From the NCBI GenBank assembly GCA_035995025.1, contig DASYKY010000124.1, positions 40,833 through 104,832 on the forward strand: DNA of 64,000 nucleotides, in the 5' to 3' direction. A program made the position numbers and the translations under genes. The first letter of the stretch is position 1. Each line of letters starts with the position of its first letter. The notes beneath the pieces are model-generated. The model did not search any database. It was not told the DNA's origin and saw only the letters and a list, made by a program, of their open reading frames with translations. Positions 45,480 to 53,424 of this stretch are shown piece by piece. This DNA comes from Actinophytocola sp035995025 (lineage in GTDB: Bacteria; Actinomycetota; Actinomycetes; Mycobacteriales; Pseudonocardiaceae).

Positions 45480-46433
45480 CTAGCGCACGCTCCCCTTGAG
45501 CGCCTTGCGCAGCTCGCGCGGCAACGCGAAAGCGACCTTCTCGTTCGCGGTGGTCACCTCCTGCACGTCGGCCCAGCCGCGTTCGGCCAGCCACGACAGC
45601 AGGTCCATCACGAGCACGTCGGGGACCGAGGCCCCGCTCGTCACGCCGACCGTCGACACCCCGTCGAGCCAGGCCGGGTCGACCTCACGCGCGTAGTCCA
45701 CGAGGTAGGCCGCCGACGCGCCCGCCTGCAGCGCCACCTCGACCAGCCGCTTCGAGTTCGACGAGTTCCCCGACCCGACCACGAGCACCAGGTCGCACTC
45801 CGACGCCATCGCCTTCACCGCGACCTGCCGGTTCTGCGTGGCGTAGCAGATGTCGTCCGACGGCGGGTCCTGCAGCTCGGGGAAGCGCGCGCGCAGCTGC
45901 TCGACCCGCTCCATCGTCTCGTCGACCGACAGCGTCGTCTGCGACAGCCACACGACCTTCGACGGGTCCCGCACCGTGACGCGGTCCACATCCTCGGCCC
46001 GGTCCACCAGCTGGATGTGCGCCGGCGCCTCGCCGGAGGTCCCCTCGACCTCCTCGTGTCCTTCGTGGCCGATCAGCAGGATGTCGTAGTCGTCGCGCGC
46101 GAACCGCTTCGCCTCCTGGTGCACCTTCGTGACGAGCGGGCACGTCGCGTCGATCGTCCGCAGCTGCCGCGTCGCCGCCTGCTCGTGCACCGCCGGCGCC
46201 ACGCCGTGCGCGGAGAACACCACCAGTGCGCCCTCGGGCACCTCGTCGGCCTCGTCGACGAAGATCGCGCCGCGTTCGGACAGCGTCTCGACGACGTGCC
46301 GGTTGTGGACGATCTCCTTGCGTACGTACACCGGCGGCCCGTATGTCTCCAGCGCCTTCTCGACGGTGACCACCGCCCGGTCGACGCCGGCACAGTAGCC
46401 ACGTGGTTTGGCCAGCAGAACTCGCTTGGTCAT
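45480..46433 (-). CDS. ispH: 4-hydroxy-3-methylbut-2-enyl diphosphate reductase
   Basis: Final enzyme of the MEP pathway: reduces HMBPP to IPP and DMAPP using a [4Fe-4S] cluster. Cluster Cys are visible in 'KPRGYCAGVDRA', 'IDATCPLVTKVH' and 'DDICYATQNRQ'. Substrate-site residues appear in 'VFSAHGVAP', 'IGHEGHEEVEG' and 'GSGNSSNSKRL'. 317 aa, full length. ATG 46433. Divergent from the lipid-droplet protein gene with a 66-bp gap. An essential step for isoprenoids unless the organism has a second copy. Confidence 0.97.
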   Translation of the reverse strand: MTKRVLLAKPRGYCAGVDRAVVTVEKALETYGPPVYVRKEIVHNRHVVETLSERGAIFVDEADEVPEGALVVFSAHGVAPAVHEQAATRQLRTIDATCPLVTKVHQEAKRFARDDYDILLIGHEGHEEVEGTSGEAPAHIQLVDRAEDVDRVTVRDPSKVVWLSQTTLSVDETMERVEQLRARFPELQDPPSDDICYATQNRQVAVKAMASECDLVLVVGSGNSSNSKRLVEVALQAGASAAYLVDYAREVDPAWLDGVSTVGVTSGASVPDVLVMDLLSWLAERGWADVQEVTTANEKVAFALPRELRKALKGSVR

Positions 46434-46499
46434 GACACCCAGCGTACGTACCGGGAGCCTCGGTAGGCAGATGGCCCGGTCTGCGGCAGGCTAGGCACC

Positions 46500-47183
46500 A
46501 TGAAGTCACTCCCGCTTCCGGTGCGAGTCGCCGCCGGGCTCGCCGTCACCGCCGTGGAGCAGGCGCGCACCCTGCCCGCCAAGATCGCCGGCTTGCCGGT
46601 GACCGTTGCGAGCCAGGCATTACAGATGTCCATGCGCGTACAGCAACAGGTGACCGAGCTGGCCATCCGCGGCGACGAGGTGCTCGCCGGGCTGCGCCCG
46701 GTCGAGGAGACTCCGGAGTGGGCCACCTTCGACGAGGATCTCGAGGGCAACGGCGACCGCTACGACTTCAGCAGGCCGTCCGCGTTCGACCGGGTCGCCG
46801 ACAACGATGTCGAGCAGGACGTCGACAAGGACGCCGACAAGGACGTCGCTCAGAATGCCGACCAGGATGTCGAGGACGATGTCGACCGCGATGGTGACCA
46901 GCCGGCCGAGCAGGATCTGAACAGCTCCAACGGTTTCCACGCGCCCGACCCGTGGGTCGCCGAGGAGCGCGCGCTGGTGGCGGAGTCCGAGGCGCACGAG
47001 CCGTCCATCGTGGAGGCCGAGAACTACGACGACCTCTCGCTGCCCCAGCTGCGCGCCCGGCTGCGCCGTTTCTCCGTGGCGGAGCTCACCGAACTGCTCG
47101 AGTACGAGCGCGCCCACGCGAACCGGCCGTCGTTCGTCGGCATGCTGACCCGTCGCATAGCAACAGTGCGCGACCACACGTGA
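46500..47183 (+). CDS. Lipid droplet-associated-like protein
   Basis: A 227-aa protein. The N-terminal 65 residues form an amphipathic/hydrophobic helical region (VRVAAGLAVTAVEQARTLPAKIAGLPVTVASQALQ...) that could coat lipid surfaces. The middle has an acidic pseudo-repeat: DVEQDVDKDADKDVAQNADQ and more D-V-D units, about 40 residues. The C-terminal 'LSLPQLRARLRRFSVAELTELLEYE' is a conserved helical motif. Same place between ispH and xseA as in mycobacteria (Rv1109c position). Role as a lipid-body coat protein is inferred from family naming. Confidence 0.8.
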   Translation: MKSLPLPVRVAAGLAVTAVEQARTLPAKIAGLPVTVASQALQMSMRVQQQVTELAIRGDEVLAGLRPVEETPEWATFDEDLEGNGDRYDFSRPSAFDRVADNDVEQDVDKDADKDVAQNADQDVEDDVDRDGDQPAEQDLNSSNGFHAPDPWVAEERALVAESEAHEPSIVEAENYDDLSLPQLRARLRRFSVAELTELLEYERAHANRPSFVGMLTRRIATVRDHT

Positions 47184-47192
47184 GCGGCGGGA

Positions 47193-47217
47193 CCGAGCCT
47201 GCGAGGGCCCGTCGTGA
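47193..47217 (+). repeat. 25-bp start-region element, copy 1 (xseA)
   Basis: CCGAGCCTGCGAGGGC, two variable bases, then GTCGTGA. The same 25-bp element recurs at 54687-54711 before glgC with 23 of 25 identical bases, and in both the GTG inside GTCGTGA is the gene's start codon. GAGGG within it sits at a usable ribosome-binding distance. Both copies are preceded by GTGAGCGG at different distances. Confidence 0.85.
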
Positions 47218-48473
47218 GTGAACCGAGCACGACGCCCGAGCAGCCGTGGCCGGTGCGGACGGTGGCGCGCAAGGTCGCGGAGTGGATCAACCGCCTCGGC
47301 GACATCTGGGTCGAGGGCCAGGTGACGCAGATCTCGAACCGGCCCGGCACCGGCACGGCGTTCCTGACACTGCGCGACCCGGCCGCGGACGTGTCGATGA
47401 CCGTCACGTGCACCACGGCGCTGCTGCGCGATCACCCGCTGACCGACGGCACCCGGGTGATCCTGCACGCACGGCCCGCGTTCTTCATCGGCCGCGGCAC
47501 GCTGAGCCTGCGCGCCGACGAGATCCGCGCGGTCGGCATCGGCGAGCTGCTGGCCCGCATCGAGCGCCTGCGCAAGCTCCTTGTCGCGGAAGGGATCTTC
47601 GACCCGCGGCGCAAGCGCAGGCCGCCGTTCCTGCCGCACACCGTCGGGCTGATCACCGGCCGCGCGTCGGCCGCGGAGAAGGACGTGCTGACCAACGCCC
47701 GCGCGCGATGGCCTTCCGTGCGGTTCCGGGTGGAGAACGTGGCGGTGCAGGGCGCGCTCGCGGTGCCGCAGATCGTCGACGCGCTGTCCGCGTTGAACCG
47801 GGACAAGAACGTGCAGGTGATCGTGATCGCGCGCGGTGGCGGCAGCGTCGAGGACCTGCTGCCGTTCTCCGACGAGACGCTGCTGCGCGCGGTGTCGGAC
47901 TGCCGCACGCCGGTGCTGTCCGCGATCGGGCACGAGCAGGACACGCCGCTGCTCGACCACGTGGCCGACGTCCGGTGCTCGACGCCGACGGACGCTGGCA
48001 AGCGGGTGGTGCCCGACCTCGCGGAGGAGTCCACCCGGGTGAACCAGCTGCGCGACCGGGCGCGCCGGGCCCTCCACGGTTGGGTGGACCGGGAACGCCG
48101 GTTGCTCGACGCACTGCGCAGCCGCCCGGTCCTTGCCGACCCGCTGACGCCGCTCGGACAGCGAAGTGCGCAGGTCAGTGCACTTGCCGACCGGGCAAGG
48201 CGGGGGGTCGCGGGCCTGGTCGCCGCGGAACGTTCCTCGCTGGACCACACCCGTGCCCGCTTGACGACGCTGGGACCAGCAGCCACGCTTGCCCGCGGGT
48301 ATGCGGTTGTGCAGCGGGTGGACCAGGACGGCCGCCCGCGAGTGCTCCGCTCGACCGATGAGGCGCCGGAAGGCACCCGACTGCGGGTGCGCGTCTCGGA
48401 TGGCGCGGTGCACGCGACCGTGACCGGCGTGACGGGCGCGAGTGGAGGTAACGATGCCGAGACCGGAGCGTGA
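47214..48473 (+). CDS. xseA: Exodeoxyribonuclease VII large subunit
   Basis: Catalytic subunit of a single-strand-specific exonuclease. N-terminal OB fold ('IWVEGQVTQISNRPGTGTAFLTLRDPAADVSMTVTC'), then the catalytic domain with 'VGLITGRASAAEKDVLTN', 'VIVIARGGGSVEDLLPFSDE' (key GGGS-x-EDL motif) and 'PVLSAIGHEQDTPLLDHVAD', then coiled-coil and C-terminal region. 419 aa, normal. GTG 47214 lies inside a 25-bp element also found at glgC. Overlaps the following gene by 20 bp. Confidence 0.96.
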   Translation: MSEPSTTPEQPWPVRTVARKVAEWINRLGDIWVEGQVTQISNRPGTGTAFLTLRDPAADVSMTVTCTTALLRDHPLTDGTRVILHARPAFFIGRGTLSLRADEIRAVGIGELLARIERLRKLLVAEGIFDPRRKRRPPFLPHTVGLITGRASAAEKDVLTNARARWPSVRFRVENVAVQGALAVPQIVDALSALNRDKNVQVIVIARGGGSVEDLLPFSDETLLRAVSDCRTPVLSAIGHEQDTPLLDHVADVRCSTPTDAGKRVVPDLAEESTRVNQLRDRARRALHGWVDRERRLLDALRSRPVLADPLTPLGQRSAQVSALADRARRGVAGLVAAERSSLDHTRARLTTLGPAATLARGYAVVQRVDQDGRPRVLRSTDEAPEGTRLRVRVSDGAVHATVTGVTGASGGNDAETGA

Positions 48474-48891
48474 CCCGACCTTCCTGCCGCTGACCATCGT
48501 CGCGACGTACGCGGTCGCGAGGGCGACAGCCGACACGCCGGCGCTGCGTACGTCGGCCGAGTTGGTCCGCGCCAGAGCACACTCCGCCGACGCCGCGGCC
48601 GCCGAGTGCTGGGCGGCCCTGTGCGCGGGCTGCGACGCCCCGGGCCGCCGTGACCTGCCGAACCGGCTACGCGAACTGACCGAGGCGACGCTGGACTATG
48701 CCGGCACGCGCTGGTGGTTCGGCCGCGGCGCCCAGCACCGCGAGCGCGTGACCGGCGAGCTGACCCGCATCGAGGAGGCCGTCGCCGAACGCGACGGTGC
48801 CGACTTCGCGGAGGCGTTCGTAGGCTACGACCAGGCCGTGGCGGCGGTCCTGGTGAACTCTCACAGTCGATTGGAGACCCCGGCCCAGTGA
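48454..48891 (+). CDS. Hypothetical protein encoded between xseA and xseB
   Basis: A 145-aa, Ala-rich, probably all-helical soluble protein (MPRPERDPTFLPLTIVATYAVARATADTP...) with two Cys in 'CWAALCAGC'. GGAGGTAACG precedes ATG 48454 ideally. It overlaps xseA by 20 bp and its stop overlaps the xseB GTG, so it is tightly coupled to exonuclease VII synthesis. No family recognised; an accessory or stoichiometry factor for ExoVII is a speculative option. Confidence 0.75.
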   Translation: MPRPERDPTFLPLTIVATYAVARATADTPALRTSAELVRARAHSADAAAAECWAALCAGCDAPGRRDLPNRLRELTEATLDYAGTRWWFGRGAQHRERVTGELTRIEEAVAERDGADFAEAFVGYDQAVAAVLVNSHSRLETPAQ

Positions 48892-49097
48892 CGGAAGAGC
48901 TGGACTACGAGCAGGCCCGAGACCAGTTGGCGGAGGTGGTGGCGAAACTGGAGACCGGCGGACTGTCCCTTGAGGACTCCCTGGCCCTCTGGGAACGCGG
49001 CGAGGCCTTGGCCAAGATCTGCGACAAACACCTGGCCGGCGCCCGCGAGCGCATCGAGAGCGCCCTGGCCGCCGTCGAATCCCCGGACACGAAGTAG
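48888..49097 (+). CDS. xseB: Exodeoxyribonuclease VII small subunit
   Basis: A 69-aa small helical subunit that binds several-fold per XseA. 'LDYEQARDQLAEVVAKLETGGLSLEDSLALWERGEAL' is the family signature. GTG 48888 overlaps the previous stop (GTGA). The stop codon begins the stem of a perfect terminator hairpin. Confidence 0.95.
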   Translation: MTEELDYEQARDQLAEVVAKLETGGLSLEDSLALWERGEALAKICDKHLAGARERIESALAAVESPDTK

Positions 49098-49126
49098 GTC
49101 CGGCTTCCCCGGAAATCCGGACCTAC
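49094..49126 (+). terminator. Terminator hairpin overlapping the xseB stop
   Basis: GTAGGTCCGG (49094-49103) pairs perfectly with CCGGACCTAC (49117-49126) around a 13-nt loop. The UAG stop lies inside the left arm, so ribosomes finishing xseB could affect folding. Confidence 0.85.
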
Positions 49127-49394
49127 GGAGGCCGGCCATTCGCCGCCCGATGCCTCTGGCCCCGAATTCCAGCCTACCGACGACCACAGACACTCCGGGG
49201 ACCGCGGAATCCGAACCTGTGCACAACCCGCGCCACCACAAGCAAAACTCGCGCGCACGCGCGCGCGTGCAGAACTCACCTACCGAAAGCCCCCACCCTC
49301 TCCGGGGGCACCCCTCTAGGCCATTCTATCGGTGCATACCGACAAATACGGGTGTGCTCGCGCGGTTGTGGACAACTGCGCTGGTTGTGGATGG
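49127..49394. other. Intergenic region with alternating GC run, between convergent operons
   Basis: No gene seen. It contains CG and TG/CA alternation at about 49250-49271 (GCGCGCACGCGCGCGCGTGC), a sequence prone to Z-DNA under supercoiling, placed between the 3' ends of xseB and the enoyl-CoA hydratase gene, where converging transcription would alter supercoiling. It may be neutral GC-rich sequence. Confidence 0.5.
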
Positions 49395-50180
49395 TCAGTG
49401 ACCGGTGAACGTCGGGGTGCGCTTTTCCACGAAGGCGTCCACCGCTTCGCGGTGGTCGGTGGTGGCGCCCAGGATTGTCTGGCCCGCGCCCTCGCACGCC
49501 AGCGCCCCTTCCAGATCCGCGCCGGCGCCGGTCAGGAGAGCTTCCTTGATCTTGGCGTAGCCGGTCGTCGGGCCGGCCGCCATGCGGGCAGCCAGATCGA
49601 CGGCCGTGGTGAGAACCTCCGCGTCCGGGACCACCTCGGTGACCATGCCCAGCTCGCGCGCGCGGGCGGCGGTGACGGGCTTCGCGAGGAGCATCATCTC
49701 CATCGCGCGGCCGTAGCCGATCAGTCTCGGCAGGGTCCACGACGCGCCGGAGTCCGCGGTCAGGCCGATTGTCGCGAAGGCCATCAGGAACTTCGTCGAC
49801 TCGCCCGCGATGCGCAGATCGCATGCGTAGGCGAAGGACGCGCCGGCGCCGGCCGCCATGCCGTTCACCGCGGCGATCACCGGCTTCGGCATGCTGGTCA
49901 GCGCGCGGACGATCGGGTTGTAGTGCTCGGCGACCGTCCGGAACGGGGCCGGGTCGTTGGACCGCAGCGCGGCCACGTGCTCCTTCAGGTCCTGCCCGGC
50001 GCAGAACGCCTTGCCCGCCCCCGTCAGCACGACCGCGCGTACCTCCGGTGCGGCGGCTGCCTCGGTGAGCGCGCCCAGCAGCAGCTGCTTGAGCTCGACG
50101 GTCAGCGAGTTGAACGCCTCCGGCCGGTTCAGTGTCAGCGTGCGGACCCCGTCGCGGTCGTCGACCAGCAGTGCTGCCAA
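49395..50180 (-). CDS. Enoyl-CoA hydratase/isomerase family protein (PaaG-like)
   Basis: A crotonase-fold enzyme of 261 aa. Oxyanion-hole motifs 'TGAGKAFCAGQDLKEH' and 'AAVNGMAAGAGASFAYACDLRIA', and a C-terminal 'KRTPTFTGH' end typical of PaaG-like 2-(1,2-epoxyphenyl)acetyl-CoA isomerases. TTG start at 50180 has GGAGG about 10 nt upstream. It follows the PaaX-type regulator on the same strand (20-bp gap), which hints at aromatic/phenylacetyl-CoA metabolism, though no other paa genes are near. Confidence 0.88.
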   Translation of the reverse strand: MAALLVDDRDGVRTLTLNRPEAFNSLTVELKQLLLGALTEAAAAPEVRAVVLTGAGKAFCAGQDLKEHVAALRSNDPAPFRTVAEHYNPIVRALTSMPKPVIAAVNGMAAGAGASFAYACDLRIAGESTKFLMAFATIGLTADSGASWTLPRLIGYGRAMEMMLLAKPVTAARARELGMVTEVVPDAEVLTTAVDLAARMAAGPTTGYAKIKEALLTGAGADLEGALACEGAGQTILGATTDHREAVDAFVEKRTPTFTGH

Positions 50181-50200
50181 GACGTGCTACCTCCGAATCA

Positions 50201-51001
50201 TCATGCGCTGGACCTCGCGCGTGTACCCCGGTTGAGACAGTCGGACAGGAAGGTCTCCGCGGCCGGCGCGAGCCGTGCGGTCTCCCGGTCGAAGAAGCGG
50301 GCGGCCTCGGTGCCCGGCCAGTCGGCGGGCAGGAGCGACGCCGGCAGGCCCGGATCGCGGAACAGGAACTTGCGCCACGCGTGCAGCAGCTGCTGCGACG
50401 CAGCGAACGCGTCCGCCGGCACCGAACCGTCCACTGCGGACACTCTCGGTAGCCACTCGGTCACGAAACCCGCGTAGTCGGCGCCCAGCGACTCGAGGTC
50501 CCACGCCCGCGCGGCAAGCTCGACGTCGTCGCCGTCGTGCTCGCCGTGGAACGAGCGGCCGGCAAGGCCCTCCGCCTCGAGGACCTCCGGCAGCTCCGCC
50601 GACGGCCGTGGCGTGACCCACGTCGTCGGGCCGAGCGGGCCGTAGCCCAGCAGCCGAAGCGACGAGTCGAGCCGCTCGCGCGCGCTGCGGGTCGGCAGCT
50701 CCTCGAGCACCAGCACGTGCCACCGACCATCCCAAGTGGACGGATTGGTGCGGTAGATCCGCATGGCCGCCTCGTCGAGCCGCCGCTCGGCGCGCCTGGT
50801 CAGCGCGTAGCCGGGGCCGTCGGCGAGCCGCACCGGATGCAGCCAGTCCTGACGCACCATTCTGGACACGGCCGTCCGGATGGCCGGCGCCTCGAAGCCG
50901 AGCGGCTCGAGCAGGCGCACCAATGCCGCGATGGCAGCCGCGCCACCTCGCGCTCGGAGGTAGCTGCCGTAGATGTCGAACAGCGCGGACCTGGCTCGCA
51001 C
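50201..51001 (-). CDS. PaaX-family transcriptional regulator
   Basis: A GntR-like winged-helix regulator of 266 aa in the PaaX family. The N-terminal 'SALFDIYGSYLRARGGAAAIAALVRLLEPLGFEAPAIRTAVSRMVRQDWL' is the PaaX HTH, with a following 'GYALTRRAERRLDEA' wing. The central and C-terminal PaaX domains are present. PaaX regulators usually respond to phenylacetyl-CoA. GTG start at 51001. Cotranscription with the enoyl-CoA hydratase is likely. Confidence 0.9.
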   Translation of the reverse strand: MRARSALFDIYGSYLRARGGAAAIAALVRLLEPLGFEAPAIRTAVSRMVRQDWLHPVRLADGPGYALTRRAERRLDEAAMRIYRTNPSTWDGRWHVLVLEELPTRSARERLDSSLRLLGYGPLGPTTWVTPRPSAELPEVLEAEGLAGRSFHGEHDGDDVELAARAWDLESLGADYAGFVTEWLPRVSAVDGSVPADAFAASQQLLHAWRKFLFRDPGLPASLLPADWPGTEAARFFDRETARLAPAAETFLSDCLNRGTRARSSA

Positions 51002-51184
51002 GATTTTCGAGTCTCCCAGCCGAGTGCGGGCCCGCGCCAGTGGGTTCCGGATGCATAAGGGCCGGTCATCGACACGCAGTTGATCGGTTCGATTTCACCG
51101 CCGAGATGCCATAGGGGAGAATGTCACCGACTTCGGCCCGGTCGGCCCGGCCGGAGTGGGCAGGCTAGACGGAGGGAGCACGCT

Positions 51185-51352
51185 ATGGCGGCCATGAAGC
51201 CCCGGACCGGTGACGGTCCCCTCGAGGTGACCAAGGAGGGAAGGGGCATCGTGATGCGCGTCCCGCTCGAGGGTGGTGGACGCCTCGTCGTCGAGATGTC
51301 GGCGGAGGAGGCAAGCGCTCTCGGTGACGCGCTGAAGGTCGCGGCCGGCTGA
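51185..51352 (+). CDS. DUF3117 small conserved protein
   Basis: A 55-aa protein, MAAMKPRTGDGPLEVTKEG then RGIVMRVPLEGGGRLVVEM, which matches the actinobacterial DUF3117 family almost exactly (Rv1211 in M. tuberculosis has the same N-terminal words). Function is unknown; the strict conservation suggests a core role. GGAGGGAG lies 6-7 nt before ATG 51185. In M. tuberculosis it also neighbours glgA/glgC; here an aminopeptidase and a GtrA gene lie between. Confidence 0.95.
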   Translation: MAAMKPRTGDGPLEVTKEGRGIVMRVPLEGGGRLVVEMSAEEASALGDALKVAAG

Positions 51353-51410
51353 TGCCGTCCAGAGTGGAGGGCATGGCCTAGCACTTTCGTCGAGTCTGGA
51401 GGACCTTGCA

Positions 51411-52907
51411 ATGTCGGTGCCTGCTTTGCCGACAGCACTACCCGAGGTCGAGGTGAGCACCGCCGCGCGCCGGGCCGCCCCACTCGCCGTGCTGTGCCGT
51501 TCCGGGGACCCCGTGCCGACGCCGGCGACCCGAACCGCGGAGCTCGGCGCCGAGTGGATGGATGCGGTCGCGCTCACCGGAAAGGCCGGGGAGATCCAGC
51601 CCGGACCAGTGGGTTCGGCCGTGCGGTGGGTCGCCGGGATCGGCGATGGTGAACCCGGCCAGTGGCGCGCCGCGGGTGCGGCGCTGATCAGGGCACACAA
51701 CGGCCGGATCGCCGACGGAGGCCCGGCCGCGGACCGGAACCTGCAGGTCGAACTGCCGGCGGACGTCGACGCGGATCAGGTCGCCGAGCTGGTGTGGGGG
51801 CTGCGGCTGGGCGGCTACACCTACGTCGTCACCGGCGAGCCGGGCAAGCCGCGGGTGCGCACGGTCCGGCTCGTCGCGGCCGGGCGCGCCGGCGAGCTGA
51901 CCGGTGCCGCACGCCGCGCGGCAGTGGTGGCGGGCGCCACCGGGCTCGCGCGTGATCTCGCCAACACGCCGTCGAACGTCAAGGACCCGGCCTGGCTCGC
52001 CCGCATGGCCACCCGGACCGCCGGCCGCGCGCCGGGCGTGGACGCGACGGTGCGCGACCACCACTGGCTCGCGCAGCACGGCTTCGGCGGCATGCTCGCG
52101 GTCGGCGGCGGCTCGACCCGGCCGCCGCGGTTCGTGCAGCTCGGCTGGGGCAAGCGTGGTGCGCCGCACGTCGTGCTCGTCGGCAAGGGCATCACGTTCG
52201 ACACCGGCGGCATCTCCATCAAGCCGGCGGACGGCATGCACCTGATGCGCACCGACATGTCCGGCGGTGCCGCGGTGATCGCCGCCGTCGAGGCCATCGC
52301 GCACCTCGCGCCGGACGTCCGGGTGACCGGCCTGGTGCCGTGCGCGGAGAACCACGTGTCCGGCTCGGCGTACCGCCCCGGCGACGTCGTGCGCCACTAC
52401 GGCGGGCGCACGACCGAGGTGACCAACACCGACGCCGAGGGCCGGATGGTCCTGGCCGACGCGATCGCGTTCGCCGTCGAGAACCTCGCGCCGGACCTGA
52501 TCGTCGACGTCGCCACGTTGACGGGTGCGATGAAGGTCTCGCTCGGCCTGCGCACCGGCGGTCTGTTCGCGAGCGCGGACGACGTGGCCGACCGGGTGCT
52601 GGCCGCGGGCGAGCGGGCGGGCGAGCGCTGGTGGCGCATGCCGCTGCCGTCGGACGCCGCGTCGGTGGGCGACGAGTTCGCCGAGGCCGTGCGCAGCGAC
52701 ATCGCCGACGTGCGGCAGTGTCCGCCCGGGCCGGGTGGCATTGCCGCGGCGATGTTCTTGCGTGAGTTCGCCGAGGGCTTGCCGTGGGCGCACCTCGACA
52801 TCGCCGGCCCGGCTCGGTCGGACCGGACCTACGACGAGGTGACGGCCGGGGCGACGGGGTTCGCGGCGCGGACCTTGGTCGAGTTGGTGTCGGCCTTCGC
52901 TCGCTGA
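51411..52907 (+). CDS. pepA: Leucyl aminopeptidase (M17 family)
   Basis: Two-metal cytosolic aminopeptidase, 498 aa. The N-terminal macro-like domain covers about residues 1-180. The catalytic domain has 'VLVGKGITFDTGGISIKPADGM' (Lys and Asp metal ligands), 'DMSGGAAVIAAVEAIAH' and the family signature 'NTDAEGRMVLADA' (Asp/Glu ligands and Arg). Releases N-terminal amino acids in protein turnover. ATG 51411 with AGGAC upstream. Its last 79 bp overlap the convergent GtrA gene. Confidence 0.95.
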   Translation: MSVPALPTALPEVEVSTAARRAAPLAVLCRSGDPVPTPATRTAELGAEWMDAVALTGKAGEIQPGPVGSAVRWVAGIGDGEPGQWRAAGAALIRAHNGRIADGGPAADRNLQVELPADVDADQVAELVWGLRLGGYTYVVTGEPGKPRVRTVRLVAAGRAGELTGAARRAAVVAGATGLARDLANTPSNVKDPAWLARMATRTAGRAPGVDATVRDHHWLAQHGFGGMLAVGGGSTRPPRFVQLGWGKRGAPHVVLVGKGITFDTGGISIKPADGMHLMRTDMSGGAAVIAAVEAIAHLAPDVRVTGLVPCAENHVSGSAYRPGDVVRHYGGRTTEVTNTDAEGRMVLADAIAFAVENLAPDLIVDVATLTGAMKVSLGLRTGGLFASADDVADRVLAAGERAGERWWRMPLPSDAASVGDEFAEAVRSDIADVRQCPPGPGGIAAAMFLREFAEGLPWAHLDIAGPARSDRTYDEVTAGATGFAARTLVELVSAFAR

Positions 52908-53344
52908 GCTCGGTGGGCGAACGCGCGGTCGAACAAGGCGAACTTGACCAGGAACACCGGCCCGCTCGCGGCGAGGTAGCTCAGCGTCAGCAGGGCTGCC
53001 CGCCAGCCCTGGCCGTCCACGAGCGGCAGCAGGAACTGCTCCGCCAGCGTCGTCAGCGCGATCGACGCGAGGCCGCCGACGAGGGTGACGGTGAAGTACG
53101 TCGTCAGCTGCTGGCGCAGCCGGCCGGGGTCGGCGTCGTGCCACGCCCAGTAGCGGACCATCAGGAAGTGCGGCACCGAGCCGGCGAGGAAGGCGAGCGT
53201 GCTGGCGGCCGCCGCGTCGGTCCAGCCGACCCAGTAGACGGTCAGCAGCACGAGCTGGCTGATCCCGGTCGCGATCGCGGACGCGACCGTGAAACGCGCC
53301 AACCGGATGCGTACCGGGCCTCTGACCAGCAATGTCGTCCCCAC
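52829..53344 (-). CDS. GtrA-family membrane protein
   Basis: A small four-TM protein (about 171 aa) of the GtrA/DPMS_TM family, thought to move polyprenyl-linked sugars across the membrane or to support glycosyltransferases. 'FTVASAIATGISQLVLLTVYWVG' and 'TLAFLAGSVPHFLMVRYWAWH' carry the family pattern. GTG 53344 used; TTG 53353 possible. The last 79 bp run antisense to the end of pepA. No glycosyltransferase partner is adjacent except glgA. Confidence 0.82.
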   Translation of the reverse strand: MGTTLLVRGPVRIRLARFTVASAIATGISQLVLLTVYWVGWTDAAAASTLAFLAGSVPHFLMVRYWAWHDADPGRLRQQLTTYFTVTLVGGLASIALTTLAEQFLLPLVDGQGWRAALLTLSYLAASGPVFLVKFALFDRAFAHRAQRAKADTNSTKVRAANPVAPAVTSS

Positions 53345-53424
53345 GCGATCCAAGCTAGCCGCCGATCGCTGAACGCGCTCTCAGGAACGACCCGGAGATC
53401 AGCCGGATTCCACCCGAGATCCAC

